From Gammaproteobacteria bacterium (GTDB lineage Bacteria > Pseudomonadota > Gammaproteobacteria > Pseudomonadales > Pseudomonadaceae), in the NCBI GenBank assembly GCA_012800475.1, contig JAAZJF010000211.1, forward strand, positions 1 through 10,306: a stretch of DNA of 10,306 nucleotides, written 5' to 3'. Made by a program: the position numbers and the translations under genes. The notes under the pieces were generated by a model that did not search any database, had not been told where the DNA came from, and worked only from the letters and a program-made list of their open reading frames with translations. Shown here one piece after another: positions 7,050 through 10,306 of this stretch. Position 1 is the stretch's first letter, and every line of letters starts with the position of its first letter.

Positions 7050-7331
7050 TTACTCATCATTCACTCTGTCGCGCAACTCTTTACCTGGTTTAAAGTGAGG
7101 CACATGCTTGCCAGCTAATTGCACTGACTCACCCGTCTTCGGGTTACGCCCAATACGAGGCGCACGGTAACTGACAGAGAAACTACCAAAACCACGAATT
7201 TCGATACGATCTCCAGCAGCTAATATTTGCGTCATATGTTCCAGCATGGTCTTCACAGCCAGCTCAACATCACGTACTGAGAGCTCCTGTTGCTGGTCAA
7301 CAATACGCTCGATTAATTCGGACTTATTCAT
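7050..7331 (-). CDS. ihfB: Integration host factor subunit beta
   Basis: A 93-aa DNA-bending protein of the HU/IHF family that pairs with IhfA to bind specific sites and fold DNA sharply, acting in transcription, replication and recombination. The start MNKSELIERI and GDRIEIRGFGSFSV (40-53) are characteristic, and the beta-arm carries RNPKTGE (62-68) with the intercalating proline. It ends KPGKELRDRVNDE, typical of the beta subunit. Length is normal for the family (about 94 aa). AAGGG lies about six bases upstream of the ATG. The usual upstream neighbour in gammaproteobacteria, rpsA, is missing: instead a 344-bp gene-free region and nfuA precede it. Its promoter therefore probably lies within the 110 bp between the start and the intrinsic terminator at 7443-7478. 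Confidence 0.96.
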   Translation of the reverse strand: MNKSELIERIVDQQQELSVRDVELAVKTMLEHMTQILAAGDRIEIRGFGSFSVSYRAPRIGRNPKTGESVQLAGKHVPHFKPGKELRDRVNDE

Positions 7332-7434
7332 TATTTTCCCTTTCTTATCAAGCAGCTACAACTTTTTAGCACGCTTGTCTAAGTTTGAACAGGGTCAGCT
7401 TACGAATTACCCAAAGAATCTGAATTTAGTAGGT

Positions 7435-7443
7435 TTTATAACA
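7435..7443 (-). promoter_or_regulatory. Possible extended -10 promoter for ihfB
   Basis: On the minus strand TGT followed by TATAAA forms an extended -10 immediately after the T-tract of the upstream terminator. Transcription would start near 7428, giving an ihfB leader of about 97 nt. No good -35 is evident, as the position is occupied by the terminator stem. A weaker alternative is TGTTCA with TAAAAA closer to the gene. Confidence 0.3.
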
Positions 7444-7478
7444 AAAAAACCGATAACAGCTTGTGACTGTTACCGGTT
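7443..7478 (-). terminator. Intrinsic terminator upstream of ihfB
   Basis: Read on the minus strand, AACCGGTAACAG and CTGTTATCGGTT form a 12-bp stem (one G-U pair) around a 7-nt loop, followed by a run of T residues (the A run at 7443-7449). Only this strand has the T-tract. It ends transcription arriving from the nfuA side, about 200 bases after the nfuA stop, and defines the 3' end of the candidate small RNA described separately. Confidence 0.85.
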
Positions 7479-7617
7479 AATTTAGGTTTTATGTAAAACA
7501 TAAGACCCATAGTGTAAGTCAACTGCTTAAGCCAGGATCGTCCAACTTAAGAGTGTGCGTGTGTGTAACACGCCGCAAAGCTTTAGCAGGGTAATGTTCA
7601 AGCTTGTTTTGCGCGGC
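7443..7617 (-). ncRNA. Candidate small structured RNA between nfuA and ihfB
   Basis: A perfect TATAAT on the minus strand predicts a transcript starting near 7617-7615 and ending at the intrinsic terminator at 7443, about 173 nt. There is no credible coding frame. Possible hairpins in order: a 5' stem joining 7613-7617 with 7572-7576 and AAGCTT arms 7600-7605/7578-7583; GCGTGT/ACACGC arms 7568-7573/7557-7562 (partly competing with the first); CTTAAG arms 7546-7551/7526-7531 enclosing a GGA/TCC mini-stem; and TTATGT/ACATAA arms 7498-7503/7489-7494. It does not match any RNA I recognise (not 6S, tmRNA, SRP RNA or the GGA-rich RsmY/Z type). Alternatives: processed 3' UTR of nfuA, or a terminated leader of ihfB. 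Confidence 0.5.
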
Positions 7618-7621
7618 TTAT

Positions 7622-7643
7622 ATTATAAGTTTGCGCCTACTTG
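7622..7643 (-). promoter_or_regulatory. Promoter of the candidate small RNA
   Basis: The minus strand reads TATAAT (7627-7622), a perfect -10, preceded at 16 bp by ATTGCT or at 15 bp by TTGCTC as a partial -35. It lies about 50 bases after the nfuA stop. The first predicted hairpin of the RNA begins at the expected start site. Confidence 0.5.
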
Positions 7644-7675
7644 AGCAATTTGACTAAAGTCCCCTGCTAGCCTGC

Positions 7676-8257
7676 TTAATAGTATGCATTTTCCGTAATA
7701 CTGTGGTCAGTCACATCGCGCACGCCTTTGACTTCTGGAATACGCGCCATTAATGTTTTTTCAATACCTTCTTTCAAAGTGTAATCTGCTTGGCCGCAAC
7801 CTTGGCAGCCACCACCAAACTTGAGAATAAGAACACCTTCATCAATGTCAATTAAGCTGACTTCACCACCATGGCTGGCAAGCCCTGGGTTGATCTCAGT
7901 TTGCAGATAATAGTTAACGCGCTCTGACAGTGGACTGTCTTCACTGACCATCGGCACTTTAGCGTTAGGCGCCTTGATGGTTAACTGACCACCCATACGG
8001 TCCGTTGCATAGTCAACGACAGCATCTTCTAAGTACGGCTCGCTTAACGCGTCAATCCATGCGGTAAACAAAGGCAGTACAAGCGGTGTATCTTCTGCTT
8101 TTTGATCTTCGGGCTTGCAGTACGCGATGCACGTTTCTGCATAGGTTGTACCCGGCTGCGTAATAAAAACACGAATACCGATGCCGGGTACATCTTGGCC
8201 GGCTAGTAACTCGCTCAAATAGGTTTGTGCTGCTTCTGTAATATTAATTGTGCTCAT
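7676..8257 (-). CDS. nfuA: Fe-S cluster carrier / biogenesis protein NfuA
   Basis: A 193-aa protein that binds a [4Fe-4S] cluster at a dimer interface and delivers it to client enzymes, notably under oxidative stress or iron shortage. It has the NfuA two-domain form: an N-terminal degenerate A-type carrier domain (about 1-100, starting MSTINITEAAQTYL) and a C-terminal Nfu domain (about 108-190) with FGGGCQGCGQAD, where C151 and C154 are the cluster ligands (C149/C152 in E. coli). Length matches E. coli NfuA (191 aa). The start at 8255-8257 has GAGGAG five bases upstream; an ATG 15 bases farther upstream would overlap that site. No obvious terminator directly follows; transcripts may run to the one at 7443. 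It is downstream of mtnD by about 140 bp and probably transcribed separately. Confidence 0.95.
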   Translation of the reverse strand: MSTINITEAAQTYLSELLAGQDVPGIGIRVFITQPGTTYAETCIAYCKPEDQKAEDTPLVLPLFTAWIDALSEPYLEDAVVDYATDRMGGQLTIKAPNAKVPMVSEDSPLSERVNYYLQTEINPGLASHGGEVSLIDIDEGVLILKFGGGCQGCGQADYTLKEGIEKTLMARIPEVKGVRDVTDHSITENAYY

Positions 8258-8282
8258 AGTCACTCCTCGCAATCATGGCTGT

Positions 8283-8312
8283 AGTGTACGCTAATTTGTC
8301 CCTGCGAAGAAA
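8283..8312 (-). promoter_or_regulatory. Possible nfuA promoter
   Basis: Minus-strand TACACT (8288-8283) with TTTCTT 18 bp upstream (8312-8307) would start transcription near 8276, about 19 nt before the nfuA ATG. The -35 is weak, compatible with regulation. I do not see a site I can confidently assign to IscR. Confidence 0.35.
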
Positions 8313-8398
8313 GACCTAGTAAAGCAGTCAAGTAAGTTTTTACAGCAACCTCAACAAACAAATGACCGGCACTGCGGCAATTTCAGCTGTGATAAAAC

Positions 8399-8950
8399 TT
8401 AAATTAAGTCATCTAGTTTTGGATAGGCTTGAGCAATGCTGGCCTCACACCGCTGCGCAACCAAGCCATCAGGGCTGTTAAAGAAACGCAAAGCGGTAAA
8501 GCGTGGATGCTCGCCCATATCAAACCAATGTGCAGTTCCTGCAGGGATGCTAATTAGCGCACCTTTTTCGCACAATACAGCATAGATATGCTCATCAATA
8601 TGCACACTGAATAGACCACGACCCGATACAAAAAAACGGACCTCGTCTTCGGTGTGCGTATGCTCATCTAAAAACTGCGCACGCAGCGCTTCTTTCTCTG
8701 GATGCTTTTCATCCATACTGACCAGATCAACCATTGCATACGGGGTACGCTCTTTAAGCTGAGCAATAGCATCAGCGTATGCCGCTTGTATCTCAGCACT
8801 CGAAGACTGCGCAGTCAGCACCACATCTGTTTGCCAGTGCTCACAATGCACCCCCACACGCGCTAAAGTGCTGCTGATATCTTCAGCATGATTCAAGACT
8901 TTTACAGCTTGGCTCGGCATGCTCGTGTGGTATACAAACAGCTGACTCAT
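8399..8950 (-). CDS. mtnD: Acireductone dioxygenase (methionine salvage)
   Basis: A 183-aa cupin metalloenzyme of the methionine salvage pathway. With Fe it converts the acireductone to formate and the keto acid 4-methylthio-2-oxobutanoate, the methionine precursor; with Ni it gives an off-pathway product. The metal ligands are visible as H97, H99 and E103 in EHTHTEDEVRFF and H141 in PAGTAHWFD, one residue from the numbering of the Klebsiella enzyme (96, 98, 102, 140). Length is typical (about 180 aa). The start at 8948-8950 has AGGGG nine bases upstream; an ATG at 8957-8959 sits right against that site. It follows aroC by 83 bp with no terminator seen, so they may be co-transcribed. Its usual partners mtnB and mtnC are absent from this window. 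Confidence 0.94.
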   Translation of the reverse strand: MSQLFVYHTSMPSQAVKVLNHAEDISSTLARVGVHCEHWQTDVVLTAQSSSAEIQAAYADAIAQLKERTPYAMVDLVSMDEKHPEKEALRAQFLDEHTHTEDEVRFFVSGRGLFSVHIDEHIYAVLCEKGALISIPAGTAHWFDMGEHPRFTALRFFNSPDGLVAQRCEASIAQAYPKLDDLI

Positions 8951-9033
8951 GTCTCGCATCCCCTATAACAATTCATTAAATACACATGTGCAACTCACCG
9001 CTGCGCCTGCAAACAACCTAATACAGTACGCTA

Positions 9034-10125
9034 TTAAAGCTGTGCGAGTACCGGCGTACTGACTTTCACATCAGCATTTTGCCCACGGTGGCGTAATAAG
9101 TGATCCATTAAGACAATGGCCATCATTGCTTCGGCAATAGGCGTTGCGCGAATACCCACACACGGGTCATGGCGGCCCTTAGTGATCATATCCACAGGCT
9201 CGCCGGCCATATTAATCGAGCGACCTGAAGTGGTAATACTTGACGTTGGCTTAAGCGCTAAGTGCGCCACAATAGGCTGGCCAGAAGAAATGCCGCCCAA
9301 CACTCCACCCGCATGGTTGGAGGTAAAGCCTTCGGGCGTCAGCTCATCGCGATGCTCTGTACCGCGCTGTGCAACACTCGCAAATCCTGCCCCTACTTCA
9401 ACACCTTTGACCGCATTAATACTCATCAAAGCATGTGCTAAATCAGCATCTAAACGATCAAACACCGGCTCACCTAAGCCTGGCATCACGCCTTCAGCCA
9501 CAACTGTGATTTTCGCACCAACGGAGTCTTGATCACGTCGCAGCTGATCCATATAAGCTTCTAACTCAGCAACTTTGCTCGGATCAGGACTGAAAAACGC
9601 ATTATCATGCACGGCGTCCCAGCTTTTAAATGGGATTTCAATTGGACCCAATTGGCTCATATAGCCACGCACTGTGATGCCTTGGGTTGCCAGGTATTTT
9701 TTCGCAATCGCCCCAGCAGCAACACGCATGGCTGTTTCGCGCGCCGAACTGCGTCCACCGCCACGATAATCACGCTGACCGTACTTATGGTGATAACTGT
9801 AATCAGCATGTGCAGGGCGAAAGATATCTTTAATGGCCGAATAATCTTTAGATTTTTGATCCGTATTACGAATCAATAAGCCAATGGGACAGCCCGTCGT
9901 TTGCCCTTCAAAGACCCCAGAGAGAATTTCAACCGCATCGGGCTCTTTACGTTGTGTAGTATGACGACTGGTACCAGGCTTGCGGCGATCAAGATCATTT
10001 TGCAAATCTTCAGCAGACAAGGGTAAACCAGGTGGGCAACCATCAACAATCGCAACCAAAGCCGGACCGTGGCTTTCTCCAGCGGTGGTAACAGTAAAAA
10101 GTTTGCCAAAAGTATTACCGGACAT
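9034..10125 (-). CDS. aroC: Chorismate synthase
   Basis: A 363-aa enzyme catalysing the last step of the shikimate pathway, conversion of 5-enolpyruvylshikimate-3-phosphate to chorismate using reduced FMN without net redox change. Three family signatures are intact: GESHG (16-20) near the N-terminus, DYRGGGRSSARET (119-131), and KGRHDPCVGIRATPI (316-330). Length equals the usual Pseudomonas AroC. The start at 10123-10125 (MSGNTFGKLF) is the conserved one and has GGAG eight bases upstream; an in-frame GTG 63 bases upstream would overlap the promoter and add residues unlike the family. A good promoter lies just upstream, so aroC likely leads the minus-strand transcript that may include mtnD. 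Confidence 0.97.
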   Translation of the reverse strand: MSGNTFGKLFTVTTAGESHGPALVAIVDGCPPGLPLSAEDLQNDLDRRKPGTSRHTTQRKEPDAVEILSGVFEGQTTGCPIGLLIRNTDQKSKDYSAIKDIFRPAHADYSYHHKYGQRDYRGGGRSSARETAMRVAAGAIAKKYLATQGITVRGYMSQLGPIEIPFKSWDAVHDNAFFSPDPSKVAELEAYMDQLRRDQDSVGAKITVVAEGVMPGLGEPVFDRLDADLAHALMSINAVKGVEVGAGFASVAQRGTEHRDELTPEGFTSNHAGGVLGGISSGQPIVAHLALKPTSSITTSGRSINMAGEPVDMITKGRHDPCVGIRATPIAEAMMAIVLMDHLLRHRGQNADVKVSTPVLAQL

Positions 10126-10158
10126 ACACCCTGCTCCGAAATGATAAAATAATTGCCC

Positions 10159-10188
10159 AGTATACCCGTACTCTGCAGCTTCTGGCAC
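10159..10188 (-). promoter_or_regulatory. Likely aroC promoter
   Basis: Minus-strand TATACT (10164-10159) with GTGCCA 18 bp upstream (10188-10183) gives a start near 10152 and a leader of about 27 nt ahead of aroC. The -10 differs from consensus at one base. This position also argues against the upstream GTG as the aroC start. Confidence 0.45.
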
Positions 10189-10206
10189 CTCAGATCGCCA
10201 CTCACC

Positions 10207-10233
10207 TTGACTTCGCCAGCATCGCTATAGAAT
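10207..10233 (+). promoter_or_regulatory. Possible promoter for a rightward gene at the window edge
   Basis: TTGACT (10207-10212) and TAGAAT (10228-10233) are spaced 15 bp on the plus strand, about 53 bp before the possible start codon at 10287. The spacing is short but both hexamers are good matches. It would fire divergently from the aroC promoter. Confidence 0.35.
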
Positions 10234-10286
10234 TATGCTCAACTGCCGATATATACATTACCTCAATATAAATAAAGTGAAACGCC

Positions 10287-10306
10287 ATGACTGCTGATAC
10301 TGCAGA
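10287..10306 (+). CDS. Possible 5' end of a divergent gene, cut by window edge
   Basis: Only the first six codons are visible, MTADTA, after a weak purine-rich stretch (AAAGTGA at 10275-10281). There is a plausible promoter upstream and no other gene between it and aroC. Too little is present to identify a product; in Pseudomonas the gene before aroC is often prmB or an Smr-domain gene, but those usually point the same way as aroC. Confidence 0.3.

Noticed and set aside
7554..7566. GT-rich run as a simple repeat or phase-variable tract
   Set aside because: It is short and interrupted, and part of it forms one arm and the loop of a hairpin in the candidate RNA; no reading frame depends on its length.
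8951..9033. Terminator or promoter between aroC and mtnD
   Set aside because: Only a short CACATGTG palindrome without a T-tract is present, and the one TATA-like sequence overlaps the mtnD ribosome-binding site.
9116..9879. Long plus-strand open frames opposite aroC (9116-9532 and 9607-9879)
   Set aside because: They are antisense to the intact chorismate synthase gene, show no recognisable domain and lack supporting start signals.
10126..10188. Longer AroC starting at GTG 10188
   Set aside because: The extra 21 residues precede the conserved MSGNTFG start and overlap the likely aroC promoter; GGAG precedes the ATG at 10125.

Overview
The window looks like a chromosomal core segment of a low-GC member of the Pseudomonadaceae, such as the Denitrificimonas/Thiopseudomonas side of the family. 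This rests on recognisable proteins (OprD-family porin, Pseudomonas-length AroC, RecC, IhfB, NfuA, MtnD) and on gene order. The run porin - DUF883 protein - two small membrane proteins - dGTPase matches my recollection of PA3038-PA3043 in P. aeruginosa. Base composition is visibly more AT-rich than classical Pseudomonas. The genus is an inference; the family placement is firmer. I see no mobile element, CRISPR array, tRNA or rRNA.

Layout. Positions 1-2549 (minus) hold the N-terminal ~850 codons of recC, cut by the left edge. A 223-bp divergent intergenic region with two dyad-symmetric sites and a promoter leads into an OprD-family porin (2773-4062, plus), which ends in a strong intrinsic terminator. 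Next comes a tight plus-strand cluster: a DUF883 (YqjD/ElaB-like) membrane-anchored protein, a YqjE-like two-helix membrane protein, a third small hydrophobic protein, then a type-2 dGTPase (5277-6608). An inverted repeat separates this from convergent minus-strand genes. Reading leftward from the right edge these are aroC, mtnD, nfuA, a gene-free stretch, ihfB and a LapA-domain protein. A fragment of a divergent plus-strand gene may begin at 10287.

Functional picture. Most genes are housekeeping: recombinational repair (recC), outer-membrane uptake (porin), dNTP pool control (dgt), nucleoid architecture (ihfB), Fe-S cluster delivery (nfuA), methionine salvage (mtnD) and chorismate synthesis (aroC). 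The DUF883/YqjE-like cluster suggests an envelope or stationary-phase stress unit placed upstream of the dGTPase.

The least ordinary part is the 344-bp gene-free stretch between nfuA and ihfB. On the minus strand it contains a perfect TATAAT box, several hairpins and a textbook intrinsic terminator about 170 nt downstream, with no credible ORF. It is best read as an unannotated small RNA (free-standing or from the nfuA 3' region), or as a terminated leader ahead of ihfB. Two gene-order oddities support local rearrangement: ihfB lacks its usual upstream neighbour rpsA, and mtnD sits next to aroC without mtnB or mtnC.
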